A stretch of DNA of 64,000 nt, from positions 124,001 through 188,000 of IMG/VR virus record IMGVR_UViG_3300031758_000004, one strand, 5' to 3'. The position numbers and the translations under genes were made by a program. Positions 16,483 to 27,315 of this stretch are shown here, one piece after another. The notes under the pieces are model-generated. The model was not told the DNA's origin, did not search any database, and saw only the letters and a list, made by a program, of their open reading frames with translations. This DNA is from a virus. Each line of letters starts with the position of its first letter. Within the stretch, counting starts at the first letter, position 1.

Positions 16483-17195
16483 TGAATTTATCAAAAAATT
16501 ATTATGCTATTTTAGGTGTTCCTAAAAATGCAGATGAAAAAACAATAAAAAAATCTTATTATAAGTTGAGTTTTAAACACCATCCTGATAAGAATGGAGA
16601 TGCTGATATTTTCTCCGAAATGACCGAGGCTTATGATGTTTTATGTGGTGAGAATCGAAGTGACTATGATTTAAAATCTAAATATGGAAATAACTATAAT
16701 GAATACTATGAGTTATTTAATATAAATATTGATTTAGAATATGATGATGTTAAATCAACTAGAGAAAAATTTAAAAAAAATGAAGTAAATGATATTATAA
16801 TACAAGTTGATGATGATTTTGATGGAACAGTCGAATTTGAAAGATGGGTAAAGTGTAAATCTTGTGATGGTACTGGTAAAGACTTCTCATCAAAAATTAT
16901 TATTCGTGATAACGATGGTAATATTTTAAAAGTTTTTGATGCTGATGATGGTTGTGACTTTTGTGAAGGTACTGGTAAATATATGGACCAAGAATGTTCT
17001 TTTTGTAATGGAAAGGGTCAAGTTGGATTAAATCATTGTAGTACTTGTAACGGTGAAAAAAGAATTTTAGGTAAACAAAAACTAACTGGTTTAAAACTAA
17101 AAGGTGATAAAACAAGAATAGATTCGATGGGTCATCATGCTAAAAACGGTAATGTTGGTCACTTATATTTAATAAAAAAAGAGTTACAACAGTAA
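16482..17195 (+). CDS. dnaJ: DnaJ-family co-chaperone with zinc fingers
   Basis: 237 residues. The N-terminal J-domain (residues 6-68) has YAILGV, HPD at 34-36 and AYDVL. Four CxxCxGx(G) elements at about 125, 158, 172 and 186 (CKSCDGTG, CDFCEGTG, CSFCNGKG, CSTCNGEK) form the DnaJ zinc-binding domain. The Gly/Phe linker is replaced by an acidic stretch and the C-terminal substrate domain is much shorter than in host DnaJ (about 370 residues). It would act with host DnaK in phage protein folding or replication-complex remodelling. It is translationally coupled to bS21 and ends at a bidirectional terminator. Confidence 0.88.
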   Translation: MNLSKNYYAILGVPKNADEKTIKKSYYKLSFKHHPDKNGDADIFSEMTEAYDVLCGENRSDYDLKSKYGNNYNEYYELFNINIDLEYDDVKSTREKFKKNEVNDIIIQVDDDFDGTVEFERWVKCKSCDGTGKDFSSKIIIRDNDGNILKVFDADDGCDFCEGTGKYMDQECSFCNGKGQVGLNHCSTCNGEKRILGKQKLTGLKLKGDKTRIDSMGHHAKNGNVGHLYLIKKELQQ

Positions 17196-17206
17196 CTCTT
17201 TTTTAT
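17174..17206. terminator. bidirectional terminator
   Basis: Inverted repeat AAAAAAGAGTTAC/GTAACTCTTTTTT with an AACA loop, between the convergent dnaJ and 1511-residue genes. The dnaJ C-terminus is encoded within the 5' arm. Confidence 0.85.
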
Positions 17207-17207
17207 T

Positions 17208-20200
17208 TTAGTCATACGCTATGTTTGTCCAACTCGATGGTGGTCTTGATTCAGGCCCATACTCATCTGCTCCATAACCAGGCACCCATTCCACTCCTAT
17301 AAATGGTGAATCTTCTGATGTATATGTTGGCCATGAATTGTAAACTACACTCCAATAGTCAGTATTACCACCATATGTTGGTTCTGGTATAACAATATTA
17401 ACAGGTGGATCAAATGGCACATCAAACGGTGTAATATCAGTTGAATCAACCCATAATTCACTTGATAACCCAGGTAAACCAACATTTTGATAAGTTTCTT
17501 CTAAATATTGATTTCTTTCTATTCTATCAAATTTAGGAGTTAATTCGATGAATCTATAAGCATATTGATTTTCTCTTCTATAAGTTCTTTTACTAACAAG
17601 TGGTGCTTGTACAGAATTATTAATATTTTCATTTGTAAAATATTTAAAGAATGGTATCATATCAACCTCAAAGAAATTTAAATTATCTATAACAAATTCC
17701 GAAATATTCTTACCACTATCACCAGATCCTCTAAATGACATCATTAAGTCTCTTTTATTAAAGAAGTATTCTACTTTCTTCTTATTTGGTGTTAAAATAT
17801 GATTAACATTTTTATAAACAGGTAAATAAGATGCTTCTACTGTATTTGTTATGAAGGTATTTAATGTTGGATAAATAATCTTTTTAGATATAACGTTTAA
17901 GTTACCAAAGTGTAAAATTGGTAATTCCATAGGTCTTGGATTATACTCAGATGATCTACCAACATAATTATTTTCAACTACATCTTTATTAACTAGATCA
18001 AACTCAATCATAGTGTATCTATTTTGTTCTAATTTATCAGTATCTCTATTACCAACATCTTCAAGTGGATTCTGTAAATTTAGAACACCTCCATCATATC
18101 TGGCTGAAACTTTCAACTCTTTCCCCTTTATCGGAAGAATTGTTGTAAAGAATCCACCAATTAGATCTTTAGCTTCATTTCTGGAGAAGGTAATATATGA
18201 TCCGGATGATGATGATGTACTCCATTTCCAACCAAGATCTTTAAACTTTTGTGAGTTTGGTCTAAAGTATTCAGAGAATTTACCAGAATCCCCTATGTAA
18301 TCATTAAAAACTTTATATTTTGTTCCTAATTTATAATTTCTAATAGATGTTGAAAAACTATCTCTAAATTTAGAAACACTTGATAAAACATCATAGGTTA
18401 TATAACCATATAAATTATTATTTGATATGTTATTATCTGTTAGAGCATCATAATCAGTTAAAGGTTTAAATATATTAGTAGCTGAACTTTGATCATATAC
18501 AACATCAATCCAAGAGTTATATGCAAAAATACTTCTATCATCTGTATTATTAATAGTAGTCGCTTTTGAAACATTTAATGAATCAAATTGCATATTTTGT
18601 ATAAGTCCGGTGTTTTTATAAGATCTTACTTTACCAACAAAATTTCTATTTGTGAGGAAATAAACAATTGAGTTTGAGGAAAAGATATTTGTTTCAATAG
18701 TTCTACCATCTATTACAGTATTCACCTTTGTTTTACCAAACATAATTGAATCTACACTATCATCTTCAAATTCACTAACATATATCTCATCACCAACATT
18801 TAAAGAATGTGTTGCACTTAAAGTTATATTAATAAATCTACCTCTTAATCCAGTTGATGAATTTGTTAGTCCAATATTACCTGATGAATATGTGAATGAA
18901 ATAATATTTGATTTAAAGTGACCACCAGATAACTCACCATCTATCCATTGAGTATCAACCATTTTAGTAGTATGTGGTAATCCATAGAAGCTACCGTTTG
19001 TCCAAACACCACCATTAAAATATCCATTGAAGAAATTACCACTTAACCAAATATTTTTAGTTACGTAAATAAAATGATAAGGTGAATCTTTTTCAACTCT
19101 TCTTAATGGAAAATCATATTCAAACTCAACTAATAATGTATTATTAGTTTTACTTATCACAGTATAATAATTTCTAATAAGTTTTCTTTCATTGTTTATA
19201 TCTATAGCAACTATATTAGAAATAGATATTTTATCTCCAACATTAAAATTATTAACATTATATGATGGTCCAGAGATTGTTAATCTCCATTTTTTATCTC
19301 TATTATATGAGTAGAATTGACTCACATCAAAAAAGTTTCTAACACTTCTATCTTCTCTATAACCATTTATCCAATTACCATCCTCCCATATACCAGATTT
19401 AAATTTACCGGTTCCAACTTTTGTCTTTATGGTAGAATAAGTTATTGATCTTACAGCATTTAAAGTATTACCAACTCCTATATTATAATAAAACTTTGGA
19501 GTTTCTATATAATCATATGAGTCGAATAGTCCAAATCCATAGTTTAGATAACCAGTAGGAAAACTATTTGTACCAACGGATAATAATGTATTATTTTGGA
19601 TATGATAGGTTTCTTCGATTTTTAAATCTGTTAATGATGCGACAATGTATGTTGCTCCAGTTGTTTGAGGCACTGTATCCCCAACGAATATTAGATATTG
19701 ATTTCCTTGTAAACCATAGAATGTATAATCTTTATCTGTAACACTATAAGTTAAAGATCCTAAATAATTTTGACTTGAATTATCATCAAATAAAAATTCT
19801 ATTGTCCATGTATTTAATTTACCAACATCTAACCCAGCGTCATCTTTTATGTAAAGTGTCCAGTTACCTACTATACTATCTGATGAATTTAATAGTTTTC
19901 TAATATCCTGTGTATTTGATCTATAAGCACCATATCCAACACCAACATCTTTTTTCATTCTAAATGTATCAGTAAAAGGAGCTGATCCTTTAGATATACT
20001 ATTTTTAGTATCATCTGATGTGAAAACGGTTGATTTTAAATTATCACTATTTCCTTTTTCTCTATTAAATAAATTTATAACTTTACCAATACCTTGAACA
20101 TCATTAGCTGCTGGACCTTTTAGATTTAAAATTAAATCACCATCCCAAGTATGATCTATATTAACTGTTACCTTAATCTCTTTTAATGTAGTAGCACTAG

Positions 20201-21743
20201 TTAAGTAATTATTTGAATCTAATGGTACACTAATTGTATCAGTTGTTGTTCCCCAATCTGCTATTGTTAAATTTGGTGACGATGATGCTATATAAGTAGC
20301 AATTGGTCTTTGTGAAGGAAGTCTACTAGATAAATAAAATTTTATACCAATATTATCATTTCTTGTATTCTTATACTTAAATGATAAATTGAATTTATCA
20401 TAATTTATAAACTTAGCAATATAATTATTTTTTCTAAATCCTTCATGTGGACTTTTTGAATACCCATTCAAACCACTACCAGAGTTAACTGTCTCTGTTG
20501 ACCTATTTGGTGTAACAAGACCAATTACATCTGATTCATCATCTGGATGAAATCCAAATCTATCATACCAGTTTGGTATATCAACTGTTGGACCATTTGA
20601 CCATGGTCCACCAACAGGCATATTAAAATAAGGTTCATTTGCTAATCCTTTATATAAAGCAGCTCCACTTGGAAATACTATACTTTGCCAATTTGTTGTT
20701 GTTGATTTTGGTCTATCATACCAAATATATCTATTTTGAGCAACATACCAACCGTTACCAAATAAATTACCTCCTTCAGTCCATGGTTTAGCTGAAAAAG
20801 TTGATCTTGTAGTAGGTGGAGTGAAAGGTGTGGTAATAACCTCAGTTTTAAATAAACTAACATATGAAAATCCTTGTATTAACCAATCCGTTTCATTTAC
20901 GGAGTATGATACAATACCTTCACCTGTATTAAGATGATTTCCAGATGTTTGATTACCATTTCCCTTAAATTCCGTATATCTATGATTAGATATAGTTATA
21001 AGATTGTTATAGGTTGTATTTGCGTGACTATTTCCGAATAAAATATTTGAATAAAAAGTTGATGGTCTTTCTGATAAAAAAGAACTAACATCTTCTTTCG
21101 GAGTCGAGTAATAGTGAAATGTGAAAATTCTACCAGAACCATCAACAGAATTTAGTGTATCTAAACTAGCTTTACTTTCAAAGTAAGCCCAAGGTATTAT
21201 AAATGTATCAGATTTTTTAAAATCATAATCGGTTAAATCTGATCCATTTATATTTTGTCTATAATCTTTATAAAATGTTTTATCAGCTAATAACTCAGCT
21301 TTATCTCCAATTGGAGTAACTAAATACAAAGCTGGTGATCTCCACTGTCTTGCATAAGTTGTATTTTCACCAATTTGTAAGTAGTTCATCATAACAGTAT
21401 TAAATTGATAAACTTTATCCTTTTTGAAACTTTTTGGAGTCGTATTATAAAAGCCAATAGCTTTTTGTAGCATATGTGCTTGTGTATAGTTTTCAGAAAT
21501 AGGAGGTAAAGTGGAAATACCCGGTCTATTATACCAGAATGTTATATCACTATTTGATTGTGTGTAAATCAATGGATTTACTCTCAATGCCATGAAAGAT
21601 GCCTCATTTGGACTATCTTTATATTTCATCAAAGAATAAGTCCAACCGAAGTTTTTTTGAGTATCTGCTATTACTGTTGTTATACCAGATGGTAAAGAAC
21701 CACCTATGTATGTATCTCTATTTATATTTTGTGACCAACCCAT
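17208..21743 (-). CDS. giant virion-type protein with P-domain
   Basis: 1511 residues. About residues 500-655 form a proprotein-convertase P-domain: KEIKVTVNIDHTWDGDLILN, GNWTLYIKDDAGLDVGKL and WTIEF, a jelly-roll fold common in secreted adhesins and enzymes. Elsewhere short W/F..G runs appear (FKSGIWEDGNWINGY, WLSGNFFNGYFNGGVW). The C-terminus SWTNIAYD matches that of the next giant gene (NWTNISYD). There is no signal peptide or membrane segment. Size, repeats and lectin-like domains suggest a tail or baseplate adhesin. The start at 21743 is 4 bases from a TTTTAATATATA motif. Confidence 0.75.
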   Translation of the reverse strand: MGWSQNINRDTYIGGSLPSGITTVIADTQKNFGWTYSLMKYKDSPNEASFMALRVNPLIYTQSNSDITFWYNRPGISTLPPISENYTQAHMLQKAIGFYNTTPKSFKKDKVYQFNTVMMNYLQIGENTTYARQWRSPALYLVTPIGDKAELLADKTFYKDYRQNINGSDLTDYDFKKSDTFIIPWAYFESKASLDTLNSVDGSGRIFTFHYYSTPKEDVSSFLSERPSTFYSNILFGNSHANTTYNNLITISNHRYTEFKGNGNQTSGNHLNTGEGIVSYSVNETDWLIQGFSYVSLFKTEVITTPFTPPTTRSTFSAKPWTEGGNLFGNGWYVAQNRYIWYDRPKSTTTNWQSIVFPSGAALYKGLANEPYFNMPVGGPWSNGPTVDIPNWYDRFGFHPDDESDVIGLVTPNRSTETVNSGSGLNGYSKSPHEGFRKNNYIAKFINYDKFNLSFKYKNTRNDNIGIKFYLSSRLPSQRPIATYIASSSPNLTIADWGTTTDTISVPLDSNNYLTSATTLKEIKVTVNIDHTWDGDLILNLKGPAANDVQGIGKVINLFNREKGNSDNLKSTVFTSDDTKNSISKGSAPFTDTFRMKKDVGVGYGAYRSNTQDIRKLLNSSDSIVGNWTLYIKDDAGLDVGKLNTWTIEFLFDDNSSQNYLGSLTYSVTDKDYTFYGLQGNQYLIFVGDTVPQTTGATYIVASLTDLKIEETYHIQNNTLLSVGTNSFPTGYLNYGFGLFDSYDYIETPKFYYNIGVGNTLNAVRSITYSTIKTKVGTGKFKSGIWEDGNWINGYREDRSVRNFFDVSQFYSYNRDKKWRLTISGPSYNVNNFNVGDKISISNIVAIDINNERKLIRNYYTVISKTNNTLLVEFEYDFPLRRVEKDSPYHFIYVTKNIWLSGNFFNGYFNGGVWTNGSFYGLPHTTKMVDTQWIDGELSGGHFKSNIISFTYSSGNIGLTNSSTGLRGRFINITLSATHSLNVGDEIYVSEFEDDSVDSIMFGKTKVNTVIDGRTIETNIFSSNSIVYFLTNRNFVGKVRSYKNTGLIQNMQFDSLNVSKATTINNTDDRSIFAYNSWIDVVYDQSSATNIFKPLTDYDALTDNNISNNNLYGYITYDVLSSVSKFRDSFSTSIRNYKLGTKYKVFNDYIGDSGKFSEYFRPNSQKFKDLGWKWSTSSSSGSYITFSRNEAKDLIGGFFTTILPIKGKELKVSARYDGGVLNLQNPLEDVGNRDTDKLEQNRYTMIEFDLVNKDVVENNYVGRSSEYNPRPMELPILHFGNLNVISKKIIYPTLNTFITNTVEASYLPVYKNVNHILTPNKKKVEYFFNKRDLMMSFRGSGDSGKNISEFVIDNLNFFEVDMIPFFKYFTNENINNSVQAPLVSKRTYRRENQYAYRFIELTPKFDRIERNQYLEETYQNVGLPGLSSELWVDSTDITPFDVPFDPPVNIVIPEPTYGGNTDYWSVVYNSWPTYTSEDSPFIGVEWVPGYGADEYGPESRPPSSWTNIAYD

Positions 21744-21747
21744 ATTC

Positions 21748-21759
21748 TATATATTAAAA
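21748..21759 (-). promoter_or_regulatory. TTTTAATATATA motif, putative phage promoter
   Basis: Exact 12-mer on the minus strand, ending 4 bases before the start of the 1511-residue gene. Confidence 0.55.
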
Positions 21760-21780
21760 TTATATTACTATTATCAAAAA

Positions 21781-24700
21781 TTAATCATAACTAATATTTG
21801 TCCAATTTGAAAATGGGTCTGAAGATGGTTCCGAAAAACTTGTGAATTCCCAGTTAGCATTTGGAATAGCCGTATTATTGTTATTATTAACTCCAAATAC
21901 ACTAAAATCTGTACTCCAATTTTCATTCCATGTTTCTGGATTGAATGAACCATCGCCAGAACTTTCGTCGGTAATTACCCAAGGTGTTATATTTGTTTCT
22001 GGTCTTGGTGGTCTGAATGTATATGATGTTCCTTCGTTTGGATCATAATATGTTCCAAAATTATAAGATGATGTATTTTCAACTGTTATATCAAAACTAA
22101 TATCACTAGATCCACCATCACTTATTTGATTAATTACCTTTGATGAATTTTTAAATAAATTCCAAATATGTACTTCATTTCGACCATAAGATTGACCGTC
22201 TGGTGGTGGAACCAAAGAATATGTTCCATTTACGTAGTCATATGGTTGTGTGGCAACAGAATTACCATTATCTCTCAATCCACGTTTTAATATATTATAA
22301 GTAAATTCATTGTTTACATAACCAACATAGTCAAAATTTGATCCATACCAGTTACCATTTTTCCAAGTACCTCCTTCCCAAATAACATTATAAGCATTCA
22401 TAAAATTAGAAACACCATTATAAAAAATCATACCCCATGCAGTACCACTAATGAAATTACCATTTAACCATCTCGACATATAAAAATCACTATCTATAAA
22501 ATCACCAGTTACCCAATTTGATTTATCTGGTATTGAATTATTAGTAGCATTAGTACTATTAAAGTTAGGAGTAAATGAATAATCACTATTCGTAGTATTT
22601 AACTTTAGCGGATATTCATCATTATTAGATCTAATTACATATGGATTAAAAGAACTATATTGAAATGTACCTTTATTAAATGTCCCGGTTAACCAAACAC
22701 TATTTTTAAACGTACCGTTATCACTACTAAATGTACCAGATAACCACAAAACTTTATCAAAATTTATTGAGTTATAAACTTTTGGAATTTTATTTCTAAC
22801 ATAAAAAGCTTTTTCTGATAAATATCTCCATTTATTATTTGTAGCAATTCCATCTACCCACAATCCATAAAAACTTTGCGTATATGAATCTACGAATTTA
22901 GAAGCATTTGAATTCTGATAATTATTTATATCTAGATTACCAATTGCTGAGAAGGTTGAGCTACCTTTGAAGTTACCACCAGTGAATAATCCATTATTCC
23001 AAATTTTACCTTTGAAGTCACCACCATTAAATATACCGTAATACCATGTTGAGTTATCTCCAGTTGATGAGTTACCAAATTCACCATCGTTAAATGTACC
23101 ATTCTCCCAAGAGTAAGTTAACTTGTCTTCTGAGTTATTATAAAATAAACCACTTTGGCTACATCCATAAGTAGATATAAATCTACCACCATTAAATGTA
23201 CCATTTTTCCACTTAGCATAATTTGTAAATTGTCCTCCATTAAATGTACCATTATACCAAGTTGCATAGTTATTTCTATCTATTGTATAATCAAGAGTAT
23301 TGTATTTAAATGTTAATTCCCACTCAAATAAGTATCCAATATCATATAGTGAATTATCAATGATTATCAATTCCCAATTTCCATTAAATGTATTATCAAA
23401 ATTTAATAATTCAGTTGAGTTAATTGTATTGGATAGGAAGCTATATGTTCCAAAAGTACCAATACCAAGTGATTTACTCATTCTAAATTTCAAATAAGGT
23501 GGGTTATCATTATTGTAGTATTGTGGTAAGACTGATGTTAATATTGGATTTGAATCATTTGTAGTAAAAACAATCGAGTCATTGGATTTAAAGTCATTAT
23601 CACTTCCTATATTATAGTCTTTAACATTTATAATTTTACCATTTGGGGATTTTAAATTTATCAATATATCACCTATATAAGTATGATTGATTTTAACTTT
23701 TAATTCTATATCAAAAGGAAGTTCAGGATTTACAATAACATCATATACTGTACTTGATAAACTTTGAGTTGATACTAAAAATCCCTGTGTTCTTTGATCA
23801 TTCCAAATATTACTAAAATTAGTTTGGTTTATAGACATACCATTACTACCATTTGGATTTGCAGTTGCGTTTAATGGGACAACATGATTAGAGTATGTTG
23901 ATCCACCAACATAAATATATAATCTTTCGTAATAAGAACCAAAAACACCATTATTAAATATACCATCATACCAGTTTATATTATAAATATCACCACTTTC
24001 AGTTGCTCCTAAATAATTTGGACTTTTAGCATATAGTGTGGCATTATTAACAGTTGCATAAAGAATATCTCCATTATAAATAACTGTTGATTCAGCCGCT
24101 GATTTTGGCTCACCAATTTGTCCGTTACTAAACGTACCTTTGTAGAACTTAGAATAATTAAATATACCATTCTTAAATACACCATCCTCCCAATCACTCT
24201 TAAAGAATATTCCATCTTTAAATTCTCCTTTGACCCAAGAGTATCTAAAGTTTGAAACAGTTGCTGTTACAACACCATCTATGTGATATGATTTTATTCT
24301 ATTATCATAATAATATTTCTTATCAATAGTACCATTACCATCAAATGATCTTGAGTTGTAAAAAGTTCCATTAGTAAATACACCATCATACCATTGAGAT
24401 TCTTTAATAACACCTTTATTGAAACCAAAGTTATTTAAAAATGAGTTTTGTATTATACCATCTTGCCAAACATCATTACCTCCGATAAAAAATGAATTTA
24501 AATAAGTTGCTGATGATAATATATTATTATTATTACTAAAAATTGTATCACTTATAATCAAACTTCTAATCTTCTCAAGATTGAAAAAATCTTTATCGGA
24601 TGAATCATAATTATCATTTTTTATCAATGAACTATTCATATATCCTCTTTTAAATAGCCCAGATTTTATTTTACTCTTATAGAATTTAACTTTGCTTAGA

Positions 24701-27234
24701 TAATTATATCTGTTTCTTGAATTATTTGTTTCAAAATATCCACCAGCTGTTAATCCGGATAATATATTAGTACCAATTTCTTTAAGTGTTAATTTGTTAA
24801 CATCAATTGATAATACTTCGTATGAATCAGGTATTCTTTTAACTACACCACCATTTATATAATCAACTGAGTTTAAATAAACAACATCACCAATTTTAAA
24901 ACTAAATTCTTTATTTTTTTCAGATACATATTGTGTATTAGTAACAATTAAAGTACTATTAACGGTATTTAAAGATATTCTATAAGTACCACTTCCTGTT
25001 AATGATGATATATTAACATCGTTGTTATAGTTTATATAATAACCACTATTCCAATCAGATGTTTCTAAAATACCACTATCAAAGTTTGAATTTATTATAA
25101 ATGCTTTTGATATATCAATTAAGTTACCTATATATGTTGATTGTGTACCAGGATTAGAATTATAGTTAAAATTAAATTCTGTTGAATCCACATCTCTATT
25201 TATAACATCTTGTATAGATACTAAAATATCAACTGAATAGTAATTTGAGTTTGTATTTGTTTTGATTATTCCAGTTGATTGAGCAACTATACTAGCAGTT
25301 GATGATAAAGTAGCACTTATCATCATTTGTAAATCAACAGATGCGGTTAAACTGTTTAAAACATAACTATTTTCTTCAGGTGTTGATAAATAAGCATTAT
25401 ACTCAAATCCTCTTTTATAGAAATTAGCCACTGTATTATCTCTTTCATATGTATAATCATCGTTTATAAAAGACTCTGTATATTCATCGTTAAAATCAAC
25501 CCAAGTTCCAATTTTAAATTTTTTATCAAAGAAATTTATTGGAATTTTTGAATTATTATTTATGTTTATACCCTTTAAATAGAAATAATCATCTAATTTA
25601 AGTTTTTTGTAGTCTTTTTCATCAATATAAAATTTGAATAATTTGTGTGTTGTTCTTGAATTTTGTAAGCTAAATGGACTAGATAGTTTTATTATACTAT
25701 AAGTACTTGATCCGGTTGGGTTATTTGCTAGATTAGTGTATCTATATTCTGAAACATTCCACTCATCGTAAGCTTTTATCTTAATAGAATCTTCCGAAAT
25801 ATAAGTAGAGTCTTTGACTACACTATCAATAACTTGGGAATTTACAATTCTACTATTTGTTATTTTACTATCAACTAACTTAGAGTTAATTAAAGTTGAA
25901 TTGTCAATTAATAATGAATTAAATTGTCCATCTTCAAAGTATCCTTTTTGAATAGATATATCAAAACTTTGTGTAGCAGAATTTAAGTGATTTTTTAAAA
26001 CTTTCTTAGTATTTGTACCACCTAATTTAGCATTTATTATTGTACCATTTTCAATATTAGCTTTTAATATACTAGAATCTATAATAAAGTTAAACCCTTT
26101 ACCACCATTATTATTAGTATTACTTTTTTGAATTGGATCACCAGAACTATCTAGTGTTGTTGTATAGTTTTGACCAGCAATTGTTATTTTTGAATTTAAA
26201 TCACCATTTTCCCAAATTGTATTTAATAAAGTACCACCATTCCACTTAGATTTTATACCTTTCCACTGTATTCTCTTTTCCTGTATTCCATAAATACCAT
26301 TATTAAAAGTTCCAAAAAAATCACCACTTCTAAAGTTAGACTTACTAATTATTGGTTTTGAGAAAAGTTTATCAACTCCCCAATATGAATTTGTAGGTCC
26401 AGTAACCCATTCATAAATATTTCCTTCTTTGAAATCGGTTCCTTTATGAGTGAAATCACCACTCATAACCATTAGTCTATTATTTGAATAAGTTCCAAGA
26501 GCTGCTGAAAAAGAACCATAAAAGTATAACTCTTTTGATATATTAATCCAATAACCACTACCATTTCTAACAAAAAATCCTGGAGCACCTGTTAAACCTA
26601 AACTAACACCATATCCAGCTATATTAGATATTGTACCTGCGGTATACTCTTCGTTATAAACTGGTTGATAAAAAACGTCATTAGAATCAGCATATATCAT
26701 ATTATTTTGATACTTATCAAACTTATAGTTAAGTTGACCTCCTCTTGATGATATTTGTTTATTAACATGTAAGAATTGTTCTCTTGTTGAAATTTTCCAA
26801 ACTTTTACAAAGTCATCCTTTTTTTCAGTATCATTGAATGGTAAAACACCAGTGTAATCTATATCAAGAACTATCTTACATTTATCAACATAAAGAACTA
26901 TATAACCATCTCTACCAGATTTATACTTATCATCCTTAATCAATAAATCACTATCATAATATCCATTTATTATAAATACTCTATCACCAACTTGTATATT
27001 TGAATTAACCTCTGTATAAAATAATGTTTTATTTATATCATTGACAGTATATGGTTCTACCCAGTTTACCAAACGAGGACTTGCGTAACCATTCGTTCTT
27101 TCCTCTAATATTTGAAAATTATCAAAATAAGCTAAATTATATTGCAATGGATCAACAAAAGTACCTAACTGATAATCCACAGCTGAAACTAAATATGGTT
27201 TATTTCTAATGATGTTTTGTGAAGGTAATGGCAT
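21781..27234 (-). CDS. giant virion-type protein with pentad repeats and P-domain
   Basis: 1817 residues. Around residues 443-480 an S-x-[LIV]-[VIT]-[ND] pentapeptide repeat runs for seven units (SKLVD SKITN SRIVN). From about 950 onward, and densely at 1320-1630, [W/F]xxGx pentads recur (WKNGTFNGGRF, WNNGLFTGGNF). A P-domain lies near 1160-1310 (KVKINHTYIGDILIN, NGNWELIIID). The C-terminus NWTNISYD matches the downstream 1511-residue protein, pointing to a shared terminal module. It is probably a tail or baseplate adhesin; the period-5 repeats suggest beta-helical rods. No catalytic motif is seen. Confidence 0.75.
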   Translation of the reverse strand: MPLPSQNIIRNKPYLVSAVDYQLGTFVDPLQYNLAYFDNFQILEERTNGYASPRLVNWVEPYTVNDINKTLFYTEVNSNIQVGDRVFIINGYYDSDLLIKDDKYKSGRDGYIVLYVDKCKIVLDIDYTGVLPFNDTEKKDDFVKVWKISTREQFLHVNKQISSRGGQLNYKFDKYQNNMIYADSNDVFYQPVYNEEYTAGTISNIAGYGVSLGLTGAPGFFVRNGSGYWINISKELYFYGSFSAALGTYSNNRLMVMSGDFTHKGTDFKEGNIYEWVTGPTNSYWGVDKLFSKPIISKSNFRSGDFFGTFNNGIYGIQEKRIQWKGIKSKWNGGTLLNTIWENGDLNSKITIAGQNYTTTLDSSGDPIQKSNTNNNGGKGFNFIIDSSILKANIENGTIINAKLGGTNTKKVLKNHLNSATQSFDISIQKGYFEDGQFNSLLIDNSTLINSKLVDSKITNSRIVNSQVIDSVVKDSTYISEDSIKIKAYDEWNVSEYRYTNLANNPTGSSTYSIIKLSSPFSLQNSRTTHKLFKFYIDEKDYKKLKLDDYFYLKGININNNSKIPINFFDKKFKIGTWVDFNDEYTESFINDDYTYERDNTVANFYKRGFEYNAYLSTPEENSYVLNSLTASVDLQMMISATLSSTASIVAQSTGIIKTNTNSNYYSVDILVSIQDVINRDVDSTEFNFNYNSNPGTQSTYIGNLIDISKAFIINSNFDSGILETSDWNSGYYINYNNDVNISSLTGSGTYRISLNTVNSTLIVTNTQYVSEKNKEFSFKIGDVVYLNSVDYINGGVVKRIPDSYEVLSIDVNKLTLKEIGTNILSGLTAGGYFETNNSRNRYNYLSKVKFYKSKIKSGLFKRGYMNSSLIKNDNYDSSDKDFFNLEKIRSLIISDTIFSNNNNILSSATYLNSFFIGGNDVWQDGIIQNSFLNNFGFNKGVIKESQWYDGVFTNGTFYNSRSFDGNGTIDKKYYYDNRIKSYHIDGVVTATVSNFRYSWVKGEFKDGIFFKSDWEDGVFKNGIFNYSKFYKGTFSNGQIGEPKSAAESTVIYNGDILYATVNNATLYAKSPNYLGATESGDIYNINWYDGIFNNGVFGSYYERLYIYVGGSTYSNHVVPLNATANPNGSNGMSINQTNFSNIWNDQRTQGFLVSTQSLSSTVYDVIVNPELPFDIELKVKINHTYIGDILINLKSPNGKIINVKDYNIGSDNDFKSNDSIVFTTNDSNPILTSVLPQYYNNDNPPYLKFRMSKSLGIGTFGTYSFLSNTINSTELLNFDNTFNGNWELIIIDNSLYDIGYLFEWELTFKYNTLDYTIDRNNYATWYNGTFNGGQFTNYAKWKNGTFNGGRFISTYGCSQSGLFYNNSEDKLTYSWENGTFNDGEFGNSSTGDNSTWYYGIFNGGDFKGKIWNNGLFTGGNFKGSSTFSAIGNLDINNYQNSNASKFVDSYTQSFYGLWVDGIATNNKWRYLSEKAFYVRNKIPKVYNSINFDKVLWLSGTFSSDNGTFKNSVWLTGTFNKGTFQYSSFNPYVIRSNNDEYPLKLNTTNSDYSFTPNFNSTNATNNSIPDKSNWVTGDFIDSDFYMSRWLNGNFISGTAWGMIFYNGVSNFMNAYNVIWEGGTWKNGNWYGSNFDYVGYVNNEFTYNILKRGLRDNGNSVATQPYDYVNGTYSLVPPPDGQSYGRNEVHIWNLFKNSSKVINQISDGGSSDISFDITVENTSSYNFGTYYDPNEGTSYTFRPPRPETNITPWVITDESSGDGSFNPETWNENWSTDFSVFGVNNNNNTAIPNANWEFTSFSEPSSDPFSNWTNISYD
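22340..24400 (-). repeat. degenerate repeats encoding [W/F]xxGx pentads
   Basis: Many copies of 15-base units related to CCATTTAAAnGTACCA / CCATTATTCCA on the plus strand, encoding W/F-x-x-G-x. Blocks lie at about 22340-22480, 22970-23270 and 24120-24400, separated by other domains including the P-domain. Confidence 0.7.
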
Positions 27235-27254
27235 TCAACTAATATATTTTTTAT

Positions 27255-27266
27255 TATATATTAAAA
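27255..27266 (-). promoter_or_regulatory. TTTTAATATATA motif, putative phage promoter
   Basis: Exact 12-mer on the minus strand, 20 bases upstream of the 1817-residue gene start. Confidence 0.55.
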
Positions 27267-27297
27267 TTTAAATACTTTCTAATAAACTTATTTTTAT

Positions 27298-27305
27298 TAT
27301 CTTTG
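27298..27305 (+). promoter_or_regulatory. TATCTTTG, Bacteroidota-type -7 box
   Basis: Match to TAnnTTTG, the vegetative -7 element of Bacteroidota, 10 bases before the sirtuin ATG at 27316. No clear -33 TTTG is visible at the usual distance. Confidence 0.5.
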
Positions 27306-27315
27306 TATATTATTT

